Shown here in pieces: positions 19,501 through 26,278 of a stretch of 64,000 bases of DNA (position 1 is its first letter; each line of letters opens with the position of its first letter). The notes beneath the pieces were generated by a model. The model saw only the letters and a list, made by a program, of their open reading frames with translations, was not told the DNA's origin and did not search any database. The DNA is from Chryseobacterium sp. (GTDB lineage: Bacteria; Bacteroidota; Bacteroidia; Flavobacteriales; Weeksellaceae), in NCBI GenBank assembly GCA_018260475.1, contig JAGLBA010000005.1, positions 84,636 through 148,635 of the forward strand. The letters are read 5' to 3'. A program made the position numbers and the translations under genes.

Positions 19501-20237
19501 CATTAGCAGGTGCCGGAAGTGGTGGCGTTACATCAATAATAAATGGCCAAAATTTCTTTGAGGGTCTTATTAAAGGTGCGGTAATTGGTGGGGCTGTTGG
19601 TGCTGTGAGTTATGGTTTAGGGAAATTATTTAACGATCCAAATGGTAATCAACCAGTGAGTGAAGTAAAAAGAGAAGATGTATTAACTTCTACATCTTCA
19701 GGAGCAGGAGATGCACAAAAATACTCTTATGGAACTATGAAAGAATTTGAAAAAGGCTACGGCGGTTTAGGAAATCACGGAGTTGAACACTATTATTTAA
19801 AAGCACCTAATGGTTATGCTGTGGCACAAGATAACAGTTTTTACAAAATGAATTTTTGGGATAAAATAGGAGTAAACGGACAGCGTGCCACAGGAGATGT
19901 TTTAGGAGTTACAGTAGGGAAAAATATTTATCTTCCAAAAGCAGCTTTTGCATCAAAATCATTGCTTACAGAGGTCGTGACACACGAAACAGGTCATGTG
20001 ATTCTAAATAGCTCCAGTCTTTCTTCATTAGCAAATACCGCAACTTCTAATATGGGTAAATACTCACGAATTTTAGATAATTATGGTCATATTTCAATTA
20101 GAAAAATGACAATAGAATTATTTAATAAAAATCCATGGCTTACACCAAATTGGTATATCCCAACGCATTATTTTTATGGGGCTAAACCAAGTTTAGACAA
20201 GCTGCTTTTACCTCTCATAAAATCTTTTAAATTCTGA
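13506..20237 (+). CDS. SpvB/TcB/RHS polymorphic toxin with HETGH C-terminal tip
   Basis: A 2243-aa secreted RHS protein. A signal peptide (about 1-19, ending 'LLPAQS') precedes an SpvB-type domain (about 20-330, 'GNGIAGYGWNLSGI'). FG-GAP/VCBS-like 'DxDGDG' repeats occur at about 465, 612, 670 and 742, followed by a TcdB-middle-like domain (about 830-1010) and many YD repeats (about 1090-1750). The RHS core includes 'KDYLGSILAISDEAGN' and 'NGRLYDPLLRRFLNADE'. The conserved core ends at about residue 1915 ('NDPSGEL'). The variable tail has a Gly/Ala-rich hydrophobic segment, then a terminal domain with zinc-metallopeptidase motif HETGH (His2160-His2164). The RHS shell usually encapsulates the toxic tip. 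The next gene is a candidate immunity lipoprotein. The body is GC-richer than the tail, as expected for tip exchange. Toxin chemistry is predicted only from HExxH. Confidence 0.88.
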   Translation: MRQLYFFILFIMAGLLPAQSFHDTQGNIDVNGGGQLQYTLPIALPPGIKSVAPQINLVYTSGSGNGIAGYGWNLSGITSISRMSKTIEKDGAVGGIKLNSTDYFSFNGQRLLLKSGTYGSPGAEYATEKFSNVKIESQGIAQSASGGPVYFHVTFEDGSQAWYGETDDDPEANRYNARTSVEYNIVKWKDAQGNSIDYQYEVTTGQMQGLTARISIIKWGGNEVLGTAHMNEINFNYTNRDLKEESFVGGFKFVQDKILSEVIVKSKNAQFKKYTINYSSGSGKYNLLQNITEYNSQNEAANPVVFTYDQQANTNEPKETTYNPSNFYTKKYGDFNYDGNTDYLEYRTDNTLYFKTSIYQATNIVQINFDTSKFTSADFAKAQLVTFVKDGIVKNRSGLVIPHRVSSSDPNIAGYDFQVYSVDTNSNQLVFEYSKFVPQSRYDLLADEYGGTDCTLIPTSMKEIESYDADGDGISELLIGFSARKRCIYDYGTYRTLQGSDPKLKNKVVKIKEAKSEPAAVTNTTALRLDKNNTETGVPTPGEDENLLSGTSSNSKVSSSQPEYIIPPGGEMIEYTFASSVLLDLNQTKTLDQSYQEMERTYDEIPPSHVFADFDGDGIQEIVNINGNTISDAYRIDKSPSGTVQKNNIPYLAGKTFTGFSRGLMYTDVNGDGKTDVLIPVADKSSSWNLYVSTGNGFIQSTLNNFIYYSADQETLSQAKHNRWPESTCVYSNIRMNQYTTADLDGDGKFEIIVTTLNILNHEWSAHYDSESTTVETSVYSPTKLLNGSYFASYTASGYDITFYKTASWSKPVYEKVIPFGLLAMNRSNQQIILVGRPDDCGKYNCDYNEVIKYNYQYLPELTKVRTITQGGVVTYADYRELVPDYTQFYMPFSEPVYPYMQVEKVYKSYAVSQLRQIIPVNGQDMGRYQDFRYRGFITHLQGRGTVGFRQTARSSWYGDNTRSTIIWSGAEIDPLQEGVPVKEWSIKTTDENLIFPSDISVNNSQLLSFKLTQYRNDALPYGVKALVPVTTTSKDFQRDITTTSTVSGYNEYYLPTQTVSSINNGVATTTTNLEYLHNPGGIGKDYYIGRPKSKTETVQVYGDSKGAKEDYEYENNLLKSKTSWNRNNSGWIRETYSYDGFGNTTSKTISNSADGNTQSESAQYEASGRFVVKKTDNLGLQTNISYNDWGQVLEQTDPLGNKLTNTYDAWGKMLTSKTNLGGTTTYAYEKFYNGDARITEYSPDGDEKSTYTNKIGQNYKTRAKASNSGKYVSREVIFDELGRKIKESEPYYEGEGASKWNTIQYDEYSRPIKATSFTGKVVESSYNGRTVTVTETNANNRFKKQTADALGNIISSEDKGGVINFKFNAAGQVTEAKYGSNIVTTKYDEWGRKSEFYDPSNGLYKYQYNAFGQVVKETSPKGYKEYTYNSLGQLITQREVTTDGTQNTDKTISYSYNNKGMVTGKSGMSKGKAFSSSVTYDNYGRVLEATENSNGRIFTQKGLVYDGIGRVASYEKGLSSSGIYTKVNVENVYNTWSGELFQLKDKNTGKVLWELQEANAKGQVTRAKLGATDILNIYDQNGFLTNISHTTPNKTILQVSYSFNAIKNELNSRTTGGDFNISESFNYDDNNRLVSWTNPRTGAMSSNGYDAEGRIRENDMLGSVKFENNQFVYRPTSVVLNAAGQQRLANDLVQNILYNENNDPVFIDGVKGDVRFEYGLTEMRQMATYGGNFAADGEGKFTKYYSEDGSYEIIRNNQTGQEKHLIYIGGSPYESNIVYLKNFQEAQAKFVFLHKDYLGSILAISDEAGNKIEQRHFDAWGNLTHLQVNSGAIMTDENQIRDFLSNGGLLVDRGYTSHEHFAEVGLIHMNGRLYDPLLRRFLNADENIQDMFNTQNYNKYGYVLNNPLMYNDPSGELFWFAALVPIVGKFFAAVIAGAIGGAIIGTAMYLGQAAITGSFSWGGLAKSFFVGTLTGAVSGALGQVFTAGGFWATVGNGALAGAGSGGVTSIINGQNFFEGLIKGAVIGGAVGAVSYGLGKLFNDPNGNQPVSEVKREDVLTSTSSGAGDAQKYSYGTMKEFEKGYGGLGNHGVEHYYLKAPNGYAVAQDNSFYKMNFWDKIGVNGQRATGDVLGVTVGKNIYLPKAAFASKSLLTEVVTHETGHVILNSSSLSSLANTATSNMGKYSRILDNYGHISIRKMTIELFNKNPWLTPNWYIPTHYFYGAKPSLDKLLLPLIKSFKF

Positions 20238-20242
20238 TTGTT

Positions 20243-20794
20243 ATGAAAAATATACTACCAATCTTCATATTATTTCTTTTTTCTTGTAAAAGTAATTTAA
20301 ACAAGGATATTACAATATCTCCATCACTAGATATTAAAGACTCGCTTCTTGTTTTAAACATCAGAAATAATACACACAGGGATTATGCTGTGGAGTTTCC
20401 TGCTTTAGACAATTTTTTTTATAAAGACCAGTATGAAGAAAGTTCTCCCGAAAACCTTCGGATAACCAAATCTTTTGAAGGAATAGATGATAAAATTGAC
20501 ATAGACTTAAACAAAGAAAATCAATGTTTTTCTCTTAAGAATAATTTTGGAGAGCTTGCTAAATTTAAATTTTTAAATAAAAAAAGCCAAAAGATTTATT
20601 ATTTAAAAATTAAAAATTACAGAAAAGGGAAAACGATTATATTTACTGATGATGGATTTGATACTATTTACAATATTGCAGGACTTAAGAACAAGGATGT
20701 ATTGTTATCAAAAATCAAAAATCAAAGTTGTGGCAAGTATGAATATTTTACGGGGAGCTTTGAGTTTATTCCTAAACAAATTATATTGCCATAA
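20243..20794 (+). CDS. Lipoprotein, candidate immunity protein for the RHS HETGH tip
   Basis: A 183-aa protein starting 5 bp after the RHS stop. It has a lipoprotein signal (hydrophobic run and lipobox 'LFSCKS', Cys at about residue 15) and then a beta-rich soluble domain with no family I recognise. Position directly after a polymorphic toxin tip, small size, low GC and envelope location fit an immunity protein that neutralises an incoming toxin outside the cytoplasm. Function is inferred from context only. Confidence 0.6.
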   Translation: MKNILPIFILFLFSCKSNLNKDITISPSLDIKDSLLVLNIRNNTHRDYAVEFPALDNFFYKDQYEESSPENLRITKSFEGIDDKIDIDLNKENQCFSLKNNFGELAKFKFLNKKSQKIYYLKIKNYRKGKTIIFTDDGFDTIYNIAGLKNKDVLLSKIKNQSCGKYEYFTGSFEFIPKQIILP

Positions 20795-20868
20795 ACGGTA
20801 ATGTTCCAAAAGTGTTGGTTTCCCATAACCACAAGGGTTTAGGAGATGAAATAACAATAACAAACCTG

Positions 20869-20886
20869 TGCAGGCAAATGCCTGCA
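20869..20886. repeat. Short perfect hairpin upstream of the orphan RHS tip
   Basis: tgcaggca and tgcctgca pair over 8 bp with a 2-nt loop. It lies between the immunity gene stop (20794) and the start of RHS homology (about 20915). It could be a recombination-associated palindrome or a weak terminator lacking a T tract; no function can be assigned. Confidence 0.4.
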
Positions 20887-20959
20887 AAAGCGTAGAAGTT
20901 CTTTTGGTTTTAAAGGCTACACCAGCCACGAGCATTTTGCAGAAGTTGGGCTCATACAC

Positions 20960-22156
20960 ATGAACGGAAGACTTTACGACCCATTGTTGCGCAGGTTCCT
21001 CAATGCCGATGAGAACATACAGGATATGTATAACACCCAGAACTACAATAAGTACGGGTATGTGATGAACAACCCATTGATGTTTAGCGATCCTGGAGGT
21101 GAATTTGCTTTTATTGCTGCATTATTTGGTATAAGTAAGTTCCTCGCTGCAATAATCGGGGGAGCTCTCGTCGGTTTAGCTTCTTATTCTGTTGGTGTTT
21201 TAGTAACAGGGCAAAAATGGAATATCGGTGGAGCGCTTAAAGCCACTTTTTTTGGAGCAGTCGGTGGAGCTGCAAGTTTTGGTGTTGGAGAAATATTTAA
21301 GGCAGCAGCAGAGGTTGGTAAATATGCAACTAAATTTGCTCAAACAATCTATGATAGTGTTGGAGGTTTTGGTTTGGCGGTTGTACAAGCTGGAACACAT
21401 GCTATTTCGCAAGGCGTGCTAGGCTTAATGCAAGGACAAAGTTTAGCTTCTGCAGCTTTAAGCAGCTTTGCAGGAAGTTTAGGTGCAAGTGGCTGGAGTA
21501 GCATAATGGGTACAAGTGGCGGTGCAATGATTGCTTTTGGAGCATTAAGTGGCGGCATAGGTGCAGAACTCTCTGGAGGAAACTTTTGGCAAGGAGCGGT
21601 AATTGGCGGTATTGTGGCAGGGTTGAATCACGTGGCGCACAGACCTAAGACTTCTTTTAAAGTTTACGATGATGATGGTAATTATGTAGGTAAAATGAGA
21701 ATAGCAGAATATCGTACTGTTACTTATGACGATGGTTCTATGTCCACAGAGATAGATTTACGCTTTACTCCAACAAAAAACAGTGGTTATGATTCTTTTC
21801 AATGGGTACAAACAGTATCTAAAAATGAATATGGAAAGTATACGGTGTTTAATGATCCTTTACCAGGTAGTGTAGGTCACGATTCTTCTCCTTATTATTG
21901 GAATAAAGCAATGCAAGCAGAAATGTATAATGCTAAAACAAATACTTATAGATTTTATGATAGTCCAAGAAGAGAAGTTAATAGTATGTATAATGCTTAT
22001 TGGCGTGGAGAAGTATCACTTGTTGGTATAAATAGTTCTGGAGCACACGCTTTAAGCACTTTTAAATGGGGTTTCAATTATTACCAAAATGGTCATTATT
22101 TAAGTATGCCACTTATGTCAATACCATATTCGGGAAGATATAAATGGTTAAAATAA
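20960..22156 (+). CDS. Orphan RHS C-terminal tip (truncated RHS core plus a different toxin domain)
   Basis: Homology to the large RHS begins at about 20915: the 'GYTSHEHFAEVGL' segment, then 'MNGRLYDPLLRRFLNADENIQD' and 'NNPLM'. No start codon precedes it in frame until ATG 20960; an in-frame stop lies at 20858-20860. The RHS core here (about 50 residues) is followed by a Gly/Ala-rich hydrophobic segment, then a different C-terminal domain (from about residue 235). This final domain is rich in Tyr/Trp/Ser and has no motif I recognise. It lacks a signal peptide and the RHS shell, so it is probably a silent tip cassette able to replace the active tip by recombination through the shared core. 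The internal ATG might give a small product. A candidate immunity lipoprotein follows. Confidence 0.75.
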   Translation: MNGRLYDPLLRRFLNADENIQDMYNTQNYNKYGYVMNNPLMFSDPGGEFAFIAALFGISKFLAAIIGGALVGLASYSVGVLVTGQKWNIGGALKATFFGAVGGAASFGVGEIFKAAAEVGKYATKFAQTIYDSVGGFGLAVVQAGTHAISQGVLGLMQGQSLASAALSSFAGSLGASGWSSIMGTSGGAMIAFGALSGGIGAELSGGNFWQGAVIGGIVAGLNHVAHRPKTSFKVYDDDGNYVGKMRIAEYRTVTYDDGSMSTEIDLRFTPTKNSGYDSFQWVQTVSKNEYGKYTVFNDPLPGSVGHDSSPYYWNKAMQAEMYNAKTNTYRFYDSPRREVNSMYNAYWRGEVSLVGINSSGAHALSTFKWGFNYYQNGHYLSMPLMSIPYSGRYKWLK

Positions 22157-22163
22157 AGCAACG

Positions 22164-22652
22164 ATGAAGAAAATTTTAATATTAGTTTTAGGTATAGTCT
22201 TTCTTTTAGTAAGTTGCCAAAATAAAACAGAAAATGTATTGATCAATATTAAGTATGTTGGGAATTATGATCATGCAATGGATATTTTTTTATCAAACTA
22301 TAAACCAAGCATTAAAATAGATAATGCCTACCAATCAATTTATGAAGTAAAAAATGAGGAAATATTGCAAGAAGTTGAAAAATACATAATCGGAAATCAT
22401 TCAGAAAAAACGTATAGAACTAACAAATTACAGATTACGATAACAAAAAATAAGAATGAAAAAAAATATTTTTTCAATTCCAAAGATGGTGCAAAATTTA
22501 TTGATTATTTGATAGATAATATAGAAGTTAAAAATAGTACAACAAATAAGCACAAAACAAATCAATATTTTCTTGAATCCGAACTGCCACCTTTTAAAAA
22601 TCAATTAAAAATGTATTCAGGAAAAGAATGGATGAATGAAAAATCGGAATAA
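22164..22652 (+). CDS. Lipoprotein, candidate immunity protein for the orphan RHS tip
   Basis: A 162-aa lipoprotein (lipobox 'LLVSCQ', Cys at about residue 18) with a Lys/Asn-rich soluble domain of no recognised family. It starts 7 bp after the orphan tip stop and ends before a strong terminator, so the two form one cassette. The arrangement mirrors the first RHS tip and its lipoprotein. Retaining immunity while the matching tip is silent is common in RHS loci. Function inferred from position. Confidence 0.55.
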   Translation: MKKILILVLGIVFLLVSCQNKTENVLINIKYVGNYDHAMDIFLSNYKPSIKIDNAYQSIYEVKNEEILQEVEKYIIGNHSEKTYRTNKLQITITKNKNEKKYFFNSKDGAKFIDYLIDNIEVKNSTTNKHKTNQYFLESELPPFKNQLKMYSGKEWMNEKSE

Positions 22653-22656
22653 CCAA

Positions 22657-22681
22657 AAAATCCCGCTTTTAGCGGGATTTT
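22657..22681. terminator. Bidirectional terminator between the RHS cassette and the XRE gene
   Basis: aaaatcccgct (22657-22667) pairs with agcgggatttt (22671-22681) around a 3-nt loop. The T and A runs on the two sides let it serve the + strand immunity gene (stop 22652) and the - strand XRE gene (stop at 22685). Confidence 0.88.
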
Positions 22682-22684
22682 CTA

Positions 22685-23050
22685 TTATAATACGGCAACA
22701 TTTTTATTAAAGAAATCTTTAAATTTTTGTTTGGTAATCATTGTTTCGAGCATAGAGAAAATCACGTTTTTGTCTTTTTCTTCCAATTCGTTTTTCAGTC
22801 GCACTTGTTCTACCAAGGTTTTATCTTCTATCAAAATTTCTGTAGGAACTTCGTTATCAGGATGTACAATTTGGTCAATAGAAACGCCATAAAATTTAGC
22901 CAATTTATCTAGCATTTCTACGGATGCTTCACGTTGTCCATTTTCGATTTTATTATAATGGGAAATTCCCAAACCTATTTCTGTAGCCACTTGCTTTTGC
23001 AAAAGTCCCTTTTGCTCTCTTAATCCTTTTATGTTTTGACCTAAATTCAT
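22685..23050 (-). CDS. XRE-family helix-turn-helix regulator
   Basis: A 121-aa protein with an HTH_XRE domain at residues 5-62 ('NIKGLREQKGLLQKQVATEIG', then 'YNKIENGQREASVEMLDKLAKFYGVSIDQI'). A charged helical tail of about 55 residues, probably for oligomerisation, follows. It converges on the RHS cassette and shares a terminator with it. Its start is only 16 bp from the divergent start of the gene at 23067, so the promoters must overlap one coding region. Target unknown; it may regulate itself or the RHS/ICE genes. Confidence 0.88.
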   Translation of the reverse strand: MNLGQNIKGLREQKGLLQKQVATEIGLGISHYNKIENGQREASVEMLDKLAKFYGVSIDQIVHPDNEVPTEILIEDKTLVEQVRLKNELEEKDKNVIFSMLETMITKQKFKDFFNKNVAVL

Positions 23051-23066
23051 TATCAGAAAAAACTAT

Positions 23067-23534
23067 ATGAAAAATTTAATAATGGTGTTGATTCTTTTAA
23101 TTAACTTTTTATGTACCTCGAAAATTAAAGAAGGATCAGAAATTAACATCTACAATGGGACAAAGTCTGATATATATTTCCTTGATAAAAGTAATTTTGA
23201 GGTTCAGCAATTAGATAAACCCGTCAAAATATTCTCGTATGGTATGGATAATTTTAATAATTATAAGGAAAGACCATACCTTAATCCGGAATATATTACA
23301 ATGTATACAAATAAGACCATATTTTTTAGTGATGACGATTATAAAAGAAATAAAGTGTATGAGTCCTTAATATTTTATATTATTAAAAGGAAAAATCTTT
23401 CAGAAAGTAAAAGAACATTGCTAAATAAAAAATTATACGATAGTATAATTGTTGATTTTAACGATTTCCATCTACATGGTAGTAATAATAATCTATATAT
23501 AGAGGAAAATAGGATATTATTTAAAGATAAATAG
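23067..23534 (+). CDS. Small exported or lipoprotein-like hypothetical (possible orphan immunity protein)
   Basis: A 155-aa protein with an N-terminal hydrophobic segment ending in 'LCTSK', compatible with a lipobox (Cys at about 16) or a membrane anchor. The rest is Asn/Lys/Tyr-rich with no recognised family. Composition is very AT-rich and resembles the two immunity lipoproteins upstream. It may be an immunity gene left behind after its toxin tip was lost, or an unrelated envelope protein. Terminator-like DNA lies downstream. Confidence 0.5.
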   Translation: MKNLIMVLILLINFLCTSKIKEGSEINIYNGTKSDIYFLDKSNFEVQQLDKPVKIFSYGMDNFNNYKERPYLNPEYITMYTNKTIFFSDDDYKRNKVYESLIFYIIKRKNLSESKRTLLNKKLYDSIIVDFNDFHLHGSNNNLYIEENRILFKDK

Positions 23535-23622
23535 AAAAAAATAAAATTATACTAAAGGTGGAAATCTATTTGTTTTAAAAGGGCAGCAGTCGTAAACTTA
23601 CAATTGCATAAGTTTATTGGCT

Positions 23623-23657
23623 AAAAAATCACAAGTCGCAACCACTTGTGATTTTTT
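23623..23657. terminator. Rho-independent terminator
   Basis: aaaaaatcacaagt (23623-23636) pairs perfectly with acttgtgatttttt (23644-23657) around a 7-nt loop. It separates the RHS/lipoprotein region from the ICE module beginning at 23807. The remaining 150 bp before that gene presumably hold its promoter, but I see no convincing consensus. Confidence 0.82.
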
Positions 23658-23806
23658 ATTTTAATGACAATTATAATAAAATTAACGCTCGATTTATCGT
23701 AAATTTTGTGTGATTATTCAAAAATAAAATCTTTCACAACTTCGGTTGAACTTGTGCAAAGGATATTCTTTTTTGTGAAATCTTTGCTGTAATTAAAGAA
23801 ACAATT

Positions 23807-24064
23807 ATGGCACTCGAAGTTTTAACAAAAGACGATCTCCAAAAATTCAAGATAGAATTGTTGGAAGACATCAGTAATCTTTTCCAAATCCGCACAACTG
23901 AACAAAAATTATGGCTTCGTACCTCAGAAGTAAGAAAAATGCTCAATATGTCTGCCGGAACATTAAAGAATCTGCGAATAAAAGGGCAGTTAAAATGCTC
24001 CAAAATTGGCGGAATCATCTATTATGACTACCGCGATATTGAGAAAATGATGAATCAAAAATAG
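23807..24064 (+). CDS. Excisionase/MerR-type helix-turn-helix protein
   Basis: An 85-aa DNA-binding protein with an HTH_17-like (excisionase-family) domain at about 38-84: 'WLRTSEVRKMLNMSAGTLKNLR', then a wing 'IGGIIYYDYRDIEKMM'. Such small proteins occur throughout Bacteroidota ICEs, where they control excision or neighbouring genes. It is the first gene of a four-gene + strand run (8 bp before the next gene) ahead of a DnaC-like ATPase. Regulator or recombination directionality factor cannot be decided. Confidence 0.82.
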   Translation: MALEVLTKDDLQKFKIELLEDISNLFQIRTTEQKLWLRTSEVRKMLNMSAGTLKNLRIKGQLKCSKIGGIIYYDYRDIEKMMNQK

Positions 24065-24071
24065 TTTAGGC

Positions 24072-24926
24072 ATGAACTACATTTTGCATTTGTCAGGATT
24101 TTACGACAGGGTTCTGCAGGACGGCCGTATCTCGCCAACGCACATCAGCCTGTATATGGCGTTATTTCAGTTTTGGAACAGTCAGCATTTTAAAAAATCT
24201 ATCGCAATACATAGAGCTGAAATTATGGAAGTCAGCAAAATACGCTCCGTGGCTACCTACCATAAGTGTATGAGGGAGTTACACCAATTTGGATACATCA
24301 TCTATGAACCGAGTTATAATCCGTTTGCGGGAAGCCTGGTGACCATGATGAACACATATCCTGTTTCACATCCAAATACTGAACAGGTTCAGGAAGATGT
24401 TTTGCCGAGCGATACAAAAACTGAATATCCAATTGAACGGTACGATTCAGGTACCTCGACAGATTTTGAACTTCTGAATGAACCTTATACAAACATTAAA
24501 AACAATATAAACAATAAACATATTGATAGTGAGCACCCAGGCAGTTTAAATTTTGAACATGGTGATAATTTCGATGACGATGCTGAAAAAAAAGAAAAGT
24601 TGCGCCAAAAGAAAAAAACAAATATTGGACGTTTGGTTTATCCGGCGCCTCAGTTTAAAATTCCTGAGCCGGCGGAGGTAAAGATGTATTTTTCCGAGAA
24701 AGACCAGCCTTCGGAGGAAGCCGAGAAATTTTTTAACCATTACGAAGCCAACGGATGGCTTGTTGGGGGCAGGTCTCCGATGAAAAATTGGCAGGCCGCC
24801 GCCCGAAATTGGATTATCAATACGAAAAAATACCAGGCAAACCCGGTAGGCTACCAGTCACGAAACCGACCGGAGCCGCGTCATCTGAATGCTACCACCG
24901 AAAAGTCTTACCGGGAAAAATTGTAA
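24072..24926 (+). CDS. Winged-helix replication/regulation protein of ICE type
   Basis: A 284-aa protein. The N-terminal about 110 residues look like a winged helix of replication initiator/DnaD type ('RISPTHISLYMALFQFWNSQ', 'RSVATYHKCMRELHQFGYI'). A low-complexity acidic/Asn-rich linker follows. The C-terminal segment (about 200-260) has the pattern 'FFNHYEANGW..GGRSPMKNW...ARNW'. The same C-terminal pattern occurs in the product of 26535-27185. The next gene encodes a DnaC-like ATPase, so a role in element replication or helicase loading is plausible. Name and partner are inferred. Confidence 0.65.
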   Translation: MNYILHLSGFYDRVLQDGRISPTHISLYMALFQFWNSQHFKKSIAIHRAEIMEVSKIRSVATYHKCMRELHQFGYIIYEPSYNPFAGSLVTMMNTYPVSHPNTEQVQEDVLPSDTKTEYPIERYDSGTSTDFELLNEPYTNIKNNINNKHIDSEHPGSLNFEHGDNFDDDAEKKEKLRQKKKTNIGRLVYPAPQFKIPEPAEVKMYFSEKDQPSEEAEKFFNHYEANGWLVGGRSPMKNWQAAARNWIINTKKYQANPVGYQSRNRPEPRHLNATTEKSYREKL

Positions 24927-24943
24927 TATGAAAAATTATAAAA

Positions 24944-25585
24944 ATGCAGTTGCCAAACCGACCTATACAAATGTCGTTTGATTACTCAAAAGTCATCAAT
25001 GAATTCCGGGAAAAAGCAGAAACTGTTGTCGGGAGAAAATTCTTAATACCCGATGATGAACGCGGGATTGTCTTCGGTTTGCTGGCCTGGTTTCTAAACG
25101 ACGAACTGGTAGCGGAAGAAATGGGAATTGACTTGAAAAAAGGTATTTTGCTAAGCGGACCAATCGGCTGCGGCAAGACGACTTTAATGAAAATAATGAG
25201 GTTAATGCCGTTCCTGAGGAGAAACTACAAAGTCGTAAGTTCACGAGAAATAGTGTCGGAATTTATGCTGTCCGGTTATGAGGTTTTGGAAACCTATTCC
25301 AGAGGCATTCAGCGTGAGCATAAACGAATTCCCCGAAATTACTGTTTCGACGATTTGGGTGCGGAGACGACTTCCAAATATTTTGGAAACGAATGCAATG
25401 TAATGGCAGAAATCCTGTTGACCAGATACGACCTTTTCAAGGAACAAGGCGTCATCACACACGCCACAACCAACCTTACGGCGGATGAATTGGAAACTGC
25501 TTATGGAAACCGTTTGCGTTCGAGGATGAGGGAGATGTTTAACTTGTTCGGCTATGATGAAAAGTCTGGGGACAAGCGTAAATAA
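24944..25585 (+). CDS. DnaC/IstB-like AAA+ ATPase (putative helicase loader)
   Basis: A 213-aa P-loop ATPase with Walker A 'GPIGCGKTT' (about residues 72-80), Walker B 'YCFDDLGAE' (about 133-141), sensor-1-like 'THATTNLTADEL' and an Arg-finger-like 'YGNRLRSRMREMF'. Size and motifs match DnaC-like loaders common on mobile elements. It follows a winged-helix protein, as DnaC genes often follow DnaD-like genes in replication modules. An alternative start is Met10. The name dnaC is not asserted because orthology cannot be shown here. Confidence 0.8.
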   Translation: MQLPNRPIQMSFDYSKVINEFREKAETVVGRKFLIPDDERGIVFGLLAWFLNDELVAEEMGIDLKKGILLSGPIGCGKTTLMKIMRLMPFLRRNYKVVSSREIVSEFMLSGYEVLETYSRGIQREHKRIPRNYCFDDLGAETTSKYFGNECNVMAEILLTRYDLFKEQGVITHATTNLTADELETAYGNRLRSRMREMFNLFGYDEKSGDKRK

Positions 25586-25621
25586 CAAAAAAAATCGTAG
25601 TTTTATCACAAAATATACAAC

Positions 25622-26179
25622 ATGAAAAAAACATTTATTATTTGCACAGTCTTGCTCACCACTGCACTTCAGGCGCAGTCCGCGGCTGATTTAAAAACCG
25701 AGATTGAAAAAATAAAAACCGAAGTTTCAGCTTTGAGGGCTGATATCCAGAGTGTAAAATCGGATAATATTTATTTGAAAAAAGTTTTGGATGTAAAAAC
25801 CCCGATTACAGAGCAGATAAACGACAACACAAAATATTCTGTGATAAAAGTTGCAGGAAATAAAAAAGATAAAACTATATCAATAGATTTTTTAGTGGAA
25901 TCGAAAAATGAGTTCAAGACCGCTTTTCTGCAAGACATTGTATTGATTGATATAGAGGGTAATGAATATAAGATGAACTTTTTTAAATCTTCACATAATA
26001 CACCAGATTTATCTGTAAATGTACCTGTTAAGTTAACATTCTTGTTCGACAATATAGTCGGTGAACCCCACATTGTAAAGCTGTTTAGGTTTAATTCCAG
26101 GAACGAGCCAAAAGATAATAGCGCTAATTTTTCTAAATCTAATCAGGAATTCCGCGACCTGAATGTAACTTGGCAATAG
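25622..26179 (+). CDS. Secreted coiled-coil hypothetical protein
   Basis: A 185-aa protein with a Sec signal peptide (cleavage after 'LQAQS', about residue 20), a coiled-coil stretch (about 22-60, 'LKTEIEKIKTEVSALRADIQSV') and a beta-rich C-terminal domain. No family recognised. It lies 36 bp after the ATPase gene in the ICE module and so probably acts in the periplasm or at the envelope. No further function can be supported. Confidence 0.6.
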   Translation: MKKTFIICTVLLTTALQAQSAADLKTEIEKIKTEVSALRADIQSVKSDNIYLKKVLDVKTPITEQINDNTKYSVIKVAGNKKDKTISIDFLVESKNEFKTAFLQDIVLIDIEGNEYKMNFFKSSHNTPDLSVNVPVKLTFLFDNIVGEPHIVKLFRFNSRNEPKDNSANFSKSNQEFRDLNVTWQ

Positions 26180-26278
26180 GATTCAACTTGTTTATCTACC
26201 TTAATATTCCAATGTTCATAATTTAAACATCTTGTTTACGGTTCCATTCTTCCAGTACCTTTACAATTTACTGGATTT

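Noticed and set aside
20795-20914. Possible remnant coding sequence before the orphan RHS tip
   Set aside because: A short open stretch ends at a TAG near 20895 and shows no match I recognise; too short to call a gene fragment.
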